Positions 7,929 to 16,089 of a stretch of DNA of 37,259 nt are shown here, piece after piece. How positions within the stretch are numbered: the stretch's first letter is position 1; every line of letters starts with the position of its first letter. The notes beneath the pieces are model-generated. The model did not search any database. It was given only the letters and a program-made list of their open reading frames with translations, and was not told the DNA's origin. Source of the DNA: Acidimicrobiales bacterium (GTDB lineage: Bacteria > Actinomycetota > Acidimicrobiia > Acidimicrobiales > JAKAVM01). Made by a program: the position numbers and the translations under genes. Location: the NCBI GenBank assembly GCA_027452005.1, contig DAIDHF010000025.1, positions 1-37,259 of the forward strand, in the 5' to 3' direction.

Positions 7929-9017
7929 ATGACGGGTCTATCAAAATCAGGAATTGGCAAAGTTGGATTGAGTTCAATTTTTCTGGTTTTAATTATCGGG
8001 GTCTCCTCGTGTTCTACATCCCGGTCTTCATCGGGAACTTCGAGTGCATTTGCGGGAAACTCAAGAGTGTCGGCGTCTCAAATTGCCGCGGCTATCAACA
8101 ACCAGCTCGATTCAGGAAAGCATGGATTTTCTATTACATCAACCGGCAAAATAGGTCAGGTTGCTTGGACCTACCATGGTGTTGGGGCACTCAACTATTC
8201 GCTCGGAACCGGGAGTGAGATTTCGGTTGACTCCAATGGTATACCGTATAACTCAATACAAGTTCCATCTCTTTCCCAGATTCCTATTCTATCGTGTGTA
8301 TTTTCCCGTCAAGAGATATATTGGCAAACATGGGGAACGTTGGCTTCGGTACTATCAAAGATCAATAAAAGTTGGGTATCTTTGTCGATTTCAGACACTT
8401 TAGCGAAGACTTCGACAAATCCAGTCCTCCTCCTGGCAGGCGAGTCAGCAGATCCGTTTACATTTACATATCTTCTTTCATCAGCTACGAGTGCCAGATT
8501 AATAAAGAGTACGTCACTTGCTGGCAATTCCGAGTCGGTCTATTCAACTAGCATTCCCACTAGCCAGGCCGAGAGTTCAGTGCCCGGAATGTACAGCGGA
8601 ATTATTGGCCTGCTGAGTTCGTTTACCGGGGGCTCCAAGCTAAACTTGACCTTCTGGATTGATTCCAGTTCAAAGCTCGATCAGGTGCAGTGGTCGTATT
8701 CAAATGGAAAACACCTAGCTGATGTCGTTGTATCTTTTGTTGGGAGCAGATCGAGGTCGCAAAGAAATATTCTGACTCCACCAAGTGCAAATGAAACAAT
8801 TGATCTGTCCCAGGCGACCAACACACTGTCACCTCCTACTAGCGCTACAGGTACGCCAAGTAAGCCGACTTTGCAGGCTCCGCCCAACTCAGGTTCATCT
8901 ACGGTAACTCCACCTGGATTTCCTCCGGGAGCATCTCAAGGGCAAGTACCCCAAGTTCCAACATTTAGCCCAGGAGCAAGTGTTCCAAATCCCCAAAGCG
9001 GGACTCCAGGGGGATAG
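7929..9017 (+). CDS. Putative secreted lipoprotein with proline-rich tail
   Basis: A 362-residue protein with signal LSSIFLVLIIGVSSC, in which Cys28 follows a plausible lipobox, so it is predicted to be anchored on the outer face of the membrane. The middle part alternates strands and ends in LNLTFWIDSSSKLDQVQWSY, which resembles the final strands of LppX/LprG-like actinobacterial lipoproteins that hold lipids, though this likeness is only suggestive. The last 80 residues are rich in Pro, Ser and Gly (for example PPGFPPGASQGQVPQVP), a disordered, wall-spanning type of tail. It is 19 bases ahead of the beta-propeller gene and likely co-transcribed with it. Confidence 0.75.
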   Translation: MTGLSKSGIGKVGLSSIFLVLIIGVSSCSTSRSSSGTSSAFAGNSRVSASQIAAAINNQLDSGKHGFSITSTGKIGQVAWTYHGVGALNYSLGTGSEISVDSNGIPYNSIQVPSLSQIPILSCVFSRQEIYWQTWGTLASVLSKINKSWVSLSISDTLAKTSTNPVLLLAGESADPFTFTYLLSSATSARLIKSTSLAGNSESVYSTSIPTSQAESSVPGMYSGIIGLLSSFTGGSKLNLTFWIDSSSKLDQVQWSYSNGKHLADVVVSFVGSRSRSQRNILTPPSANETIDLSQATNTLSPPTSATGTPSKPTLQAPPNSGSSTVTPPGFPPGASQGQVPQVPTFSPGASVPNPQSGTPGG

Positions 9018-9020
9018 TTT

Positions 9021-9026
9021 AGGAGG
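9021..9026 (+). promoter_or_regulatory. Strong ribosome binding site before a TTG start
   Basis: AGGAGG lies ten bases upstream of TTG 9037. Its strength supports the rare TTG start of the beta-propeller gene, because the lipoprotein signal begins right after it. It contrasts with the leaderless-looking first gene of the same pair. Confidence 0.75.
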
Positions 9027-9036
9027 GAAGTAGTAC

Positions 9037-10239
9037 TTGGTAAACTTCGTATCAAAGCCCAAGGTGATCGTAATTTTAGGGCTTCTCGGCCTCGGCTCTA
9101 TTCTCGGCTCATGTTCCAAGGGCAGTAATTATTCGACTCAAAATGGCTCGCAGGCTAGTGGATTCAAAGCCTGGGCCGACCCAGGTTATTCACTTTACGT
9201 TGCTGATACGGCGTCAAATGACGTGCGAGTTATCAACCTGGCAACCTATAGAACTACAAGAATTCTCAACGCAGGTCCAGCACCGTTGGCCCTAGCACTA
9301 GCAGATAATTCGCACACGCTGGTTGTTGCCAACAATACAGGAGGCCAACCTGGTGGAACGTCAACTTTGACCGAAGTAAATTTGTCCAACTTTCAGATCT
9401 CCAAAGAGGTTCCGGCCGGTCAGGGACCATATGCAATAGGAATCGTAAACTCGACTCACACGGCTTATTCAGCAGATATGGGTCTGATGGTATTGGACCA
9501 AAATAAGTTGAATCTGTCGCATCCAACGGTGGAGAATGTGGCAGGGGCATGGCAAGTTCAGGCTGCGCAGAGCGTAACTCCCATCAATCTGTCTACCCTG
9601 ACCCCAGAAAAGCCAATTTACGCCGGACCCGGTCCTGGAGCAATAGCGATAACCCCTGACGGTAATGAAGCCTTGGTGGCCGATGCCGGAACCCCAAAGA
9701 ATCCAGGTGTTGGAGTAGCCTTACTTGATCTGAAATCAGGTACTTTTGTAAGGGAGATTAAGACTGGAATTGCCCCCCAAGGAGTTGCTATAGCCCCTAA
9801 TGGCGGGTTTGCCTACGTTACAAACTCCGGGTGGTGGCTAACGCCAGGAAATACGGTTACACCTATCAACATGCACACGTTTAAGACGCTCCCCCCGATC
9901 AAGGTGGGAACTGGACCAATGGCAATAGCGGTGACGCCCAATAGTCAGTGGGTTTATGTTGCTAACTTTGGTTGGGACACAAAAAGTGGGGAGACTGTAG
10001 TTCCAATCAACGCCCAGACCGACAAGGCCGGGAGTCCAATCCACGTGGGGCCAGGTCCCGTTTCCATTGCAATAACGCCAGATGGAAAGTTTGCATTTGT
10101 AGCGCTTACTGGGATATTAACTACCGCAGGTCATAGCGTTATCCCGATTCGGATATCCGATAATAAAGTTGGGCCACCAATTCGAGTCGGGACTGGACCG
10201 GGTGCGGTAGTCGTGGGTCCTAGTATCGCACCGGGATAA
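9037..10239 (+). CDS. YVTN-family beta-propeller lipoprotein
   Basis: A 400-residue protein with signal peptide VIVILGLLGLGSILGSC (lipobox L-G-S-C), followed by repeated blades of about 45 residues. Clear repeats are LYVADTASNDVRVINLAT, TPINLSTLTPEKPIYAGPGP, TPINMHTFKTLPPIKVGTGP, VPINAQTDKAGSPIHVGPGP and IPIRISDNKVGPPIRVGTGP, most followed by AIAITPDG-like strands. This is the YncE/YVTN pattern of a roughly seven-bladed propeller exposed on the cell surface. Such proteins bind partners or substrates; no catalytic residues can be assigned. It follows the 7929 lipoprotein gene by 19 bases and converges with a second propeller gene on the other strand. Confidence 0.88.
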   Translation: MVNFVSKPKVIVILGLLGLGSILGSCSKGSNYSTQNGSQASGFKAWADPGYSLYVADTASNDVRVINLATYRTTRILNAGPAPLALALADNSHTLVVANNTGGQPGGTSTLTEVNLSNFQISKEVPAGQGPYAIGIVNSTHTAYSADMGLMVLDQNKLNLSHPTVENVAGAWQVQAAQSVTPINLSTLTPEKPIYAGPGPGAIAITPDGNEALVADAGTPKNPGVGVALLDLKSGTFVREIKTGIAPQGVAIAPNGGFAYVTNSGWWLTPGNTVTPINMHTFKTLPPIKVGTGPMAIAVTPNSQWVYVANFGWDTKSGETVVPINAQTDKAGSPIHVGPGPVSIAITPDGKFAFVALTGILTTAGHSVIPIRISDNKVGPPIRVGTGPGAVVVGPSIAPG

Positions 10240-10276
10240 CTTGGACATACAGTTACCTGAAAAGCTCTCTGGTCCA

Positions 10277-11323
10277 CTATTTATTCACGGTTCTAATAAT
10301 TGATATGCCGTGTGGATGTCCGAAAAGTTGAATTGGTCGGCCTAGTTTCTTGGACTCCAGGTCATAGTATCGAAGATCGTTGCTGTCCGCGTCCACTATA
10401 TACAGTCTCTTACTTGTTAGATCTAATGCTAATCTCCACGGATCATTTCCAACCCTAATTGGTCGAGATACCCGAAAGGTATGCATGTTGACAATTGATA
10501 TCCATCCTTGATTTTCACCAATCATCCCAGAGTCTGCCACATATAATGTCGAACCATCCGGAGAAGATAGTAGCCCTGATGGATCGTTACCGACTGTCAA
10601 ATATTTCACTACTGTCCAGGTCGCCAAGTCAACAAGTGCTACTGAGTTTCCGTTCATCCCCTGCGAACCGTCAAGGGTAACAATTAGGTCACTCCCGTTT
10701 GGAGATACGACCGCTGCGCAAGGACTAAAACCTACAACTAACCCAGGTCGAAGATTCCCTGAGTTGACGTCAATGGCCACCAAGGTGTCTCCAAAAGGAG
10801 CACCACCACTTGGAGACCCGTAGCTTGCCGCATACAAGGTTGTGCCATTTTGTGATATTGCCAACGCCCGCGAGTGGATTCCCACTTGGTAGGTTCGCGT
10901 AACAGTCAAGGTAGGAACAGATATTGCGCTTATAGTACCTGATACATAATTGAACACGTAAACGGTATCATTCGAGGGGGCAGAAACGAGGGCAGATGGT
11001 CCATTGCCGACCTTTATGCTTCGAATTACCTTAAGGGTCTTGGTATTAATAACGCTTATCTTGTTCCCCTTATATGAGCCGACCATTACCAGGTTGGTTC
11101 CGGGTACCTGGAGGATGGGAGTGGGCTCTTGAGGGACTCTGATTGTAGCAACTACCTTAGCGGTACTCAGATTGACTACCGCCACCTTGTTTGCAGAAGT
11201 TTCCGTTACAAAAGCGAGTTCTACTGGGACGTTCTTACGTAAAGCACCCGGTGTACTTGCTTTGCAGGCAACTAGTGACAACAAACAGGCGCACGCAATT
11301 AAGATTTTATTTGGAATTCTCAC
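10277..11323 (-). CDS. Second YVTN-family beta-propeller lipoprotein
   Basis: A 348-residue protein starting GTG, with signal ILIACACLLSLVAC giving a lipidated Cys20, then propeller blades: AFVTETSANKVAVVNLST, ISVINTKTLKVIRSIKVGNG, ISAISVPTLTVTRTYQVG, SIVNMHTFRVSRPIRVGNDP and YIVDADSNDLRYYDLES. It is related in pattern to the 9037 protein but differs in blade spacing, so the two look like diverged paralogs or members of one family. It lies 48 bases after the last pilin-like gene on the same strand and may be the end of that operon. A possible -10 (TAATAC) before the GTG would also allow separate expression. Confidence 0.87.
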   Translation of the reverse strand: MRIPNKILIACACLLSLVACKASTPGALRKNVPVELAFVTETSANKVAVVNLSTAKVVATIRVPQEPTPILQVPGTNLVMVGSYKGNKISVINTKTLKVIRSIKVGNGPSALVSAPSNDTVYVFNYVSGTISAISVPTLTVTRTYQVGIHSRALAISQNGTTLYAASYGSPSGGAPFGDTLVAIDVNSGNLRPGLVVGFSPCAAVVSPNGSDLIVTLDGSQGMNGNSVALVDLATWTVVKYLTVGNDPSGLLSSPDGSTLYVADSGMIGENQGWISIVNMHTFRVSRPIRVGNDPWRLALDLTSKRLYIVDADSNDLRYYDLESKKLGRPIQLFGHPHGISIIRTVNK

Positions 11324-11371
11324 AGGATCAAGTGTATTAGATCCTAAGCGCCGAGATTCATTGAGGGGATT

Positions 11372-12082
11372 CTATGAATAAGGTGCCGAATTCCAAGTAG
11401 AACCCCACGACGAAAAGTAATAGGTATTATCTGCATCGCACGAACCGGTACCAGTATTCTTTGCGTACCAGGTCCCGCTCTGCGTCTTGCCAATGTTTCC
11501 TGCTCCAGCCTGAGTACTGCCTTGAATATGGTAAACATACCAGCAAGTATTCGTATTCTTCGAGTAAGCAACCAACGATATCATTTGGAACTGCGGGCTC
11601 GACCCCCCCCACGACCAGTTGGCCGGCCCCACTGATACCTCAAGAGGAGTGTTGATCGAGATCTGGTTTGAAGTAGTCAACGGGGCAACGTCAGTAAACT
11701 GACTCACATATTGAACCGTATTATTGAAATTGGGTAACTTTGTGTAGTTCGATCCGGTCGGATTCGTTACATTTTGAGTTCCACTACAGTTTGAATTGTT
11801 TAGCCCAACAGCACCACAGAAATTCCCATAAGACAGGTAAGACTCTTCGGCGGCTTGGAGGACACGATCTAGCATCTGTTGAACACTTGCGTCGGCTCCA
11901 GTATTTTTTGCACCTTGAAAACTAGGAATTGCTAGAGCCATTATAATTCCAATAATAGCGACCACTACCATTAGTTCCACCATGCTAAACCCAGCGCTGT
12001 CTCGTATACGGCCCCCTAAATCGCCAGATATGGCTGGTCGTTTACTTCGAACCTTCAAAGGCATTGTATGGTTCGTCCCCAC
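11372..12082 (-). CDS. Type IV pilin-like protein (PilE/PilA-like)
   Basis: About 236 residues from GTG 12082 (ATG 12064 is an alternative start). It has a textbook class III signal: a basic leader, then AG cut before FSMVELMVVVAIIGIIMALAIP, with Gly31 at -1, Phe32 at +1 and Glu36 at +5 of the mature protein. The following helix (NTGADASVQQMLDRVLQAAEESY) and a C-terminal domain with four Cys fit a pilin fold, where Cys pairs close loops. It would be processed by a prepilin peptidase and assembled into a pilus or pseudopilus. Bases 11603-11610 hold a run of eight G on the coding strand. It starts four bases after the lipoprotein gene stop, as the fifth gene of the operon. Confidence 0.88.
   Translation of the reverse strand: MGTNHTMPLKVRSKRPAISGDLGGRIRDSAGFSMVELMVVVAIIGIIMALAIPSFQGAKNTGADASVQQMLDRVLQAAEESYLSYGNFCGAVGLNNSNCSGTQNVTNPTGSNYTKLPNFNNTVQYVSQFTDVAPLTTSNQISINTPLEVSVGPANWSWGGSSPQFQMISLVAYSKNTNTCWYVYHIQGSTQAGAGNIGKTQSGTWYAKNTGTGSCDADNTYYFSSWGSTWNSAPYS
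11603..11610 (-). repeat. G8 homopolymer in pilin-like gene
   Basis: Eight consecutive G on the coding strand cover codons for Trp-Gly-Gly in the second half of the pilin-like gene. Runs of this length can slip during replication, shift the frame and switch the C-terminal part off. In this copy the frame is intact. Confidence 0.6.
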
Positions 12083-12086
12083 TTAG

Positions 12087-12857
12087 TTAGCCAGAGCCTT
12101 TTAGGGCGCTCAAGGGGATTGAGCCAAGGGGAGGTCCCGAGGGAGGCAGCGTGGCATTTGTCGGGACCGGTGGAACCGTCCCCATCATGGTCGAAACAGA
12201 GTTTGTGAAGTTCTTCAACGAGGTTCCTAGCCCGGACACAACTGAATCCAATTCCTTCTTGGCAATGGTTGGAGAGGTATACCCAGCATACTTCTGGGCA
12301 ATCGAACTGAATTCATGGGACACCGCGCCGGCAGCAGAAATAACTGATGGAATGTCGCTTTGGGTAGCAGACGGTACATGTACGTTCTTGAGGGAACTTT
12401 CAAATGATTGAAAATCATTGGACATAATCTGAGCACTTGGTGTTATTTCCCTTGCGTCAGCATTCATCGCATCGACAAAATTTCCGTAGTCAACCTTTAT
12501 ACTGTTAGAGATCTTGTCGATTGCCGGAATTAGTCCACCCTTATATAGAGCCACGTAGTACTGATCGTCGCTGGCCAAGAGCTGCTCACTAATTCCATCA
12601 GTAGCAAGAATTTGAGCGAGTGATTCCGTGTTGGGAGCGTGTCCAATAAATCTAGTAGGGCCTGGGGTAAATCCCTTTGGAGCACTGTGTCCGCCGACTA
12701 CTGGAGTCAACGACAAAGACTTAGAGCCTAAACTACTTGACGCAGGATTTGCCGAAGGACTCCCCCCACCACACGCGGCTAGAATTATTGCCGCTCCGAA
12801 AACTGATGCTCCAACTACACAGATACGACGTCTAATTATTGCTGAATGTTCTAACAT
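12087..12857 (-). CDS. Pilin-operon lipoprotein, function unknown
   Basis: A 256-residue protein with a signal ending in IILAACGGG, where the lipobox L-A-A-C gives a lipidated Cys29. The rest is Ser/Ala/Pro-rich at both ends and mainly helical in the middle (for example YGNFVDAMNADAREI and KELDSVVSGLGTSLKNF). No known domain is recognised. Its ATG overlaps the stop codon of the PilX-like gene in the seven-base sequence ATGTTAG, so the two are translationally coupled. Placement inside a pilin operon suggests a role in pilus assembly or surface anchoring, comparable to pilotin lipoproteins, but no sequence evidence links it to them. Confidence 0.72.
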   Translation of the reverse strand: MLEHSAIIRRRICVVGASVFGAAIILAACGGGSPSANPASSSLGSKSLSLTPVVGGHSAPKGFTPGPTRFIGHAPNTESLAQILATDGISEQLLASDDQYYVALYKGGLIPAIDKISNSIKVDYGNFVDAMNADAREITPSAQIMSNDFQSFESSLKNVHVPSATQSDIPSVISAAGAVSHEFSSIAQKYAGYTSPTIAKKELDSVVSGLGTSLKNFTNSVSTMMGTVPPVPTNATLPPSGPPLGSIPLSALKGSG

Positions 12858-15355
12858 GCTGCGGTTACCTCAACTCCATTATTTGGCGAAGCAGTGGGAG
12901 CGCTTCCAGTGGGACACACGGGAGTCTCTTGGGTAATGACTGCCTGATGGAAGTTTTGAGCAGCCAGCGGAGTAATCATGTACGGCGGAGTCAGATAATT
13001 CAACCTTGGATCGTAGTTGAAATTGACGGGGTTGTAGCCACCTTGATATGAAATACTTCCACCGCCGGCTATATAGTGAGTCAAGATTCCCATCCAGAAT
13101 TCTGTAACCGAACCATTCACTTGCAAGTAGCCGAGGGTACTTGTGTCTGAGTCTGAATCACCGCCAAATACACATTCTGAGTCGAAGTCTTGGGTAAAGA
13201 TATTGAGAACCGCCAAGAAGTTCCATCCCGAACAGCTGTGATCAAGATTTGAGAAGTAGTTGTAATTTTGTAGATAGAACGACCCCCAAACCGCGTCTAT
13301 TTCGGCATCTATAGTCAGATTGGTTGGCGGATTGTTATCTACGGTCTCCTGATAGCAAAGATCGCAGTAGTCATTTCCGTCCCCATTCCCCGAGAATGGG
13401 AGATTGGGAAATATTATCCAGTTGTCACAGCCACCGGGTCCAGGAAGGTAGTTTGCAAATGGAATTACGCACTCAGCGTCAGCTATGTTGTAGCTCCCAT
13501 CCCCATCACTCCAATAGTTGTCACTTTCAGAAGGATCTTGGCTACAACTAATTGACCATGAGTTTGTACTACACCCAATATCCCAAAAGTCAATATTAAA
13601 TCCAATGCCATCTGTGGAATAGTAGCCATCGTAGTAGTCCGGAGATCCTGGCTCTACAGATATACATGCACCATCAAAGAATGCACCGATGAGATACGTC
13701 TCACAGTTGCTCCTGGTGGGATAGTTGATCCCGACGTTATTTTGAGCAATTAGACCGAGCACATCATTGCAGCTGCCCGGCGGAGGACTACCGCAAGCAT
13801 ATGTAGTATTTCCAGTTATGACAATGTTACCTTGAGTGGATGAGATTGGTCCGCTTTGTAGGTCAGTAACATTATAGGTACCGGTAAGATTGGCTAAGGT
13901 ACCGGTCGAATAACCGTATGTAACGGCAGCCACGGTATACTGTCCACCAACGGTCCCGTTGACATACGCGTTGCCATCAACTACAAAAAATAGTCCATTC
14001 GGTGACGTAGCTCCGCCCCCGGAACAGTTTCCTCCGTTGTTGATAAAGGGAAATCCACCAATACTTGCTCCTCCCCCGCCCAAGAAGGTAAATGTAGTGT
14101 TGCCGAAGTAAACACACCCGTCTCTCACTGCCCAATTGTAGATGGCGTTCAAAGTATAGTCTTGAGCGTCATAGGAACCGGCAACAGTATACGGAGGCGA
14201 TCCATAAGACGTATTTTGGGTTATAGGTCCATCGCTAGGCGATATTGACTCACTGGTGGGACAAACTAAATCAATTGAAATGCCCAAGAAGCTGAAGGCA
14301 AGAGTTGCACCTCCGATCCAGTAGGGAGACCCAAAACTGAGGCCCATTGGCCAGCCTGACTCCCACCACGGCGGAGGAGAAGGCAGTGCACCATTGCTTG
14401 AATAGGGATCTCCGGTAACGACTGGACCTGAAAAATATGGGTTTCCACAAACGTAAAACTCATCCTTTGAATAAACCGGACCACTAACGTTATCTGCACC
14501 TGTCCAGAAAGCATCGTGATAGGCTATCCCCATAAGTCCACAGGCCCCATTATCGGGGGACGGCGAACCAGTCACTGGGTCGTATCCTGCCGCCCCCCAC
14601 GCGGGACCATATGCCCAATCTGGGCCTTGATTCATGATGAATAAGTCAAGATAGAAATTGCCAGGGTTTACCCCATACGCGTAGTAACCACACTGTGATA
14701 TTGGACTGGTTGCAAAGTCTCCGTAGATATAGGGGTTAGCTATACCATAATTAATATTTACTGCATTTTGGTTCGTAGAAGGTCTAGTAAGACTTACGGT
14801 TATTGTTCGGTACTGATAGGTCGCGTTTGCTATGGTCGAGCATGTTCCCCCTCCAGATCCACTAGGCCCAGACCTTCCGGTAACAGTTAGTGACATTGTG
14901 CCCGAGGAATAGTACGCGTTTGTGTTGGGAACATAGAAGAAACACTCGGAGTTAGACCCGGGAACTCTTGCCCAGGTTGGCGTGCCAGAGGATCCTCCGA
15001 AGGCTGGATTGGCGCTGGGAGGAGGACTGCCAGCAGAGTACTGCTCATAGTTTGCATTCTCGTCAATATTGTTGATGTAGTCTGCCACGCCAGCCTCTGC
15101 GGCATTATAGGCAGCACTGTGGTTCACCTGTTGATTGGCTACCGGGGCTTCGCCGATTACTAGAGCAGCAAGCACCGTGGGGATGAGGAGTAGCACTACC
15201 ATGGCAGACAAGACGAGCAACATAGACTGTCCTCGAATGCCACTAAATCGGGCTGCCCGTCTTCTTTCTACGACTTTTGCTCGCCGAGTCATCGCCTTGG
15301 CTTTTGAGGACCCAACTCTTGACTTTTTTGTATATAGGAAATCAATTGCTTTCAT
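12851..15355 (-). CDS. Large PilX-like exported protein, cysteine-rich
   Basis: 834 residues. A basic N-terminus leads to RGQSMLLVLSAMVVLLLIP, a pilin-like membrane helix with a possible cut after Gly42, and then NHSAAYNAAEAGVADYI, the hallmark of the PilX N-terminal domain. Minor pilins of this class are typically under 250 residues, so the remaining 700 or so form an unusually large exported part rich in Gly, Asn, Tyr and Ser, with about 20 Cys. A stretch around 455-540 (GLFFVVDGNAYVNGTVGG, then NIVITGNTTYACG and VLGLIAQNNVGI) resembles a repeat module seen in long PilX-type proteins. It may be a tip or adhesin subunit. Its start overlaps the PilW-like stop by four bases. Confidence 0.8.
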   Translation of the reverse strand: MKAIDFLYTKKSRVGSSKAKAMTRRAKVVERRRAARFSGIRGQSMLLVLSAMVVLLLIPTVLAALVIGEAPVANQQVNHSAAYNAAEAGVADYINNIDENANYEQYSAGSPPPSANPAFGGSSGTPTWARVPGSNSECFFYVPNTNAYYSSGTMSLTVTGRSGPSGSGGGTCSTIANATYQYRTITVSLTRPSTNQNAVNINYGIANPYIYGDFATSPISQCGYYAYGVNPGNFYLDLFIMNQGPDWAYGPAWGAAGYDPVTGSPSPDNGACGLMGIAYHDAFWTGADNVSGPVYSKDEFYVCGNPYFSGPVVTGDPYSSNGALPSPPPWWESGWPMGLSFGSPYWIGGATLAFSFLGISIDLVCPTSESISPSDGPITQNTSYGSPPYTVAGSYDAQDYTLNAIYNWAVRDGCVYFGNTTFTFLGGGGASIGGFPFINNGGNCSGGGATSPNGLFFVVDGNAYVNGTVGGQYTVAAVTYGYSTGTLANLTGTYNVTDLQSGPISSTQGNIVITGNTTYACGSPPPGSCNDVLGLIAQNNVGINYPTRSNCETYLIGAFFDGACISVEPGSPDYYDGYYSTDGIGFNIDFWDIGCSTNSWSISCSQDPSESDNYWSDGDGSYNIADAECVIPFANYLPGPGGCDNWIIFPNLPFSGNGDGNDYCDLCYQETVDNNPPTNLTIDAEIDAVWGSFYLQNYNYFSNLDHSCSGWNFLAVLNIFTQDFDSECVFGGDSDSDTSTLGYLQVNGSVTEFWMGILTHYIAGGGSISYQGGYNPVNFNYDPRLNYLTPPYMITPLAAQNFHQAVITQETPVCPTGSAPTASPNNGVEVTAAC

Positions 15356-16089
15356 GCGGAAACACTCTGACTGTTAGGCAAAAATATGCAGGTTGAATAG
15401 GAAACTTGTTGGGCACTAGCACTAGCCTGGAAAACTGCTGATATCGATACTTGGAAGACGTTATCAATCGGCCCAAGGCTCGATCCAGAATGCGAGGGTG
15501 GATCGTTTATAAGCCCATCGATACCAGAAACGCAGTTCCCCGACGGATCGTAGTAATTAAAGCTGAAGTCGACAATGTCACTAGCTATGTCTTGTGTATA
15601 GCTAGGACAGAACCCAGAGGTAGAACTCGTCGTCAACATCAGATCATAAACATTGGTCGGGCCGTAGTTCCCAGTATGGTTCAAATAAAAATGATACTGA
15701 GAGTAAGTATTGGTATATCCCGGACAGAACTCATTTAGGCCATAGAACTGAAGATCCTGAGCGGTCCCAGAAAAGACTAGATCGTCCGATCCTGCGGTTA
15801 GGCACTCATTGCCAGGAGGTAAGGCTGGTCCATAGCAGGCTGCATTTTCAACATAGTAGTTTGCATACTCAGATACTAATTGGGCTTCATTTGCCTGAAG
15901 TGTTTTTTGAGTGGACGATACGGTAGATGTGTACATTCCTTGGATGATCTTGAACGTACTCAACGAGATGATTGACATAAGAAATACCACGACTGCCATC
16001 TCTACTAGTGTAAATGCGCTTTGGTTGCCCCGACATCCATGGCACCGACGAAGAAAAAACCTACCCAGTCCTTTTGTTACTACATGCAT
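15352..16089 (-). CDS. Type IV pilin-like minor protein (PilW/GspJ-like)
   Basis: 245 residues with a prepilin signal: basic leader, then SA cut before FTLVEMAVVVFLMSIISLSTF, with Phe26 at +1 and Glu30 at +5. The residue at -1 is Ala25 instead of the usual Gly, which prepilin peptidases tolerate less well. The helix continues through QGMYTSTVSSTQKTLQANEAQL, and the later part has paired cysteines and ends NSQSVSA, in the style of PilW or GspJ minor pilins. Start and stop overlap its neighbours by 10 and 4 bases, so it is coupled to the PilV-like gene before it and the PilX-like gene after it. Confidence 0.82.
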   Translation of the reverse strand: MHVVTKGLGRFFLRRCHGCRGNQSAFTLVEMAVVVFLMSIISLSTFKIIQGMYTSTVSSTQKTLQANEAQLVSEYANYYVENAACYGPALPPGNECLTAGSDDLVFSGTAQDLQFYGLNEFCPGYTNTYSQYHFYLNHTGNYGPTNVYDLMLTTSSTSGFCPSYTQDIASDIVDFSFNYYDPSGNCVSGIDGLINDPPSHSGSSLGPIDNVFQVSISAVFQASASAQQVSYSTCIFLPNSQSVSA

